A stretch of 5,982 nt of DNA, taken from the NCBI GenBank assembly GCA_015904075.1, contig JABMDH010000023.1:2615-8596 (forward strand). Direction: 5' to 3'. Positions 5,907 to 5,982 of this stretch are shown one piece after another; the stretch's first letter is position 1; each line of letters starts with the position of its first letter. The DNA is from Nitrospira sp. (lineage in GTDB: Bacteria; Nitrospirota; Nitrospiria; Nitrospirales; Nitrospiraceae). Under the pieces are notes generated by a model, which did no database searches, had not been told where the DNA came from, and was given only the letters and a program-made list of their open reading frames with translations. A program made the position numbers and the translations under genes.

Positions 5907-5982
5907 TTAGCCCATCTCGATATAGTCATGTGCCTCATTCTTGAAGTCATCAGCCCAACTGGGGATCGCGCGACTCTTGACG
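5907..5982 (-). CDS. 3' end of an unidentified minus-strand gene
   Basis: Read on the minus strand, the last 76 bases are open from the right window edge to a TAA (complement of 5907-5909). The 24 codons end in VKSRAIPSWADDFKNEAHDY followed by IEMG. The composition looks protein-like and codon third positions are mixed, but the stretch is short. A perfect hairpin lies 11 bases beyond the stop, as expected for a gene end. I do not recognise the protein; the visible piece is a hydrophilic, probably helical tail. It would be convergent with the cytochrome genes and so belong to another transcription unit. Confidence 0.45.
   Translation of the reverse strand, partial: VKSRAIPSWADDFKNEAHDYIEMG

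Noticed and set aside
1..5982. CRISPR array, tRNA, rRNA or transposase gene
   Set aside because: I saw no regularly spaced repeats, no cloverleaf-like segments and no transposase motifs anywhere in the window.

Overview
The window looks like a piece of a Nitrospira-type genome (phylum Nitrospirota). The G+C is moderately high, c-type cytochromes are dense, one protein is related to the heme-b gamma subunits of DMSO-reductase-family enzymes such as nitrite oxidoreductase, and there is an intergenic repeat of a kind I recall from Nitrospira chromosomes. The organism call is inference from content; no rRNA or other marker is present.

Layout on the + strand: (1) the 3' end of a TPR protein gene, 1-476, cut by the window edge; (2) a tatA-type gene, 502-777; (3) a 245-base gap, 778-1022, largely filled by an inverted-repeat element whose best-defined part is 855-976; (4) a six-bladed NHL beta-propeller gene, 1023-2276; (5) an exported ethylbenzene-dehydrogenase-like (EB_dh) heme-binding protein, 2314-3057, whose C-terminus looks truncated or frameshifted; (6) and (7) two tandem paralogous pentaheme c-type cytochromes, 3137-4429 and 4437-5687, separated by 7 bases. 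The last 295 bases hold no clear + strand gene. They contain a short heptamer repeat (5736-5756), a perfect 24-base palindrome (5872-5895) that is probably a terminator between convergent genes, and what looks like the 3' end of a minus-strand gene (5907-5982).

Genes 4 to 7 share a strand with gaps of 37, 79 and 7 bases, so they probably form one transcription unit. The last three products carry export signals, and both cytochromes have exactly five CXXCH motifs with no other cysteine in the mature chain. The simplest reading is a periplasmic electron-transfer module: an EB_dh-type b-heme protein passing electrons to or from two pentaheme cytochromes, with an NHL propeller of unknown role and a TatA gene just upstream. 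No molybdopterin catalytic subunit and no iron-sulfur beta subunit is encoded in this window, so either the EB_dh protein partners with an enzyme encoded elsewhere or the set is an independent redox system. That is the part most worth following up.
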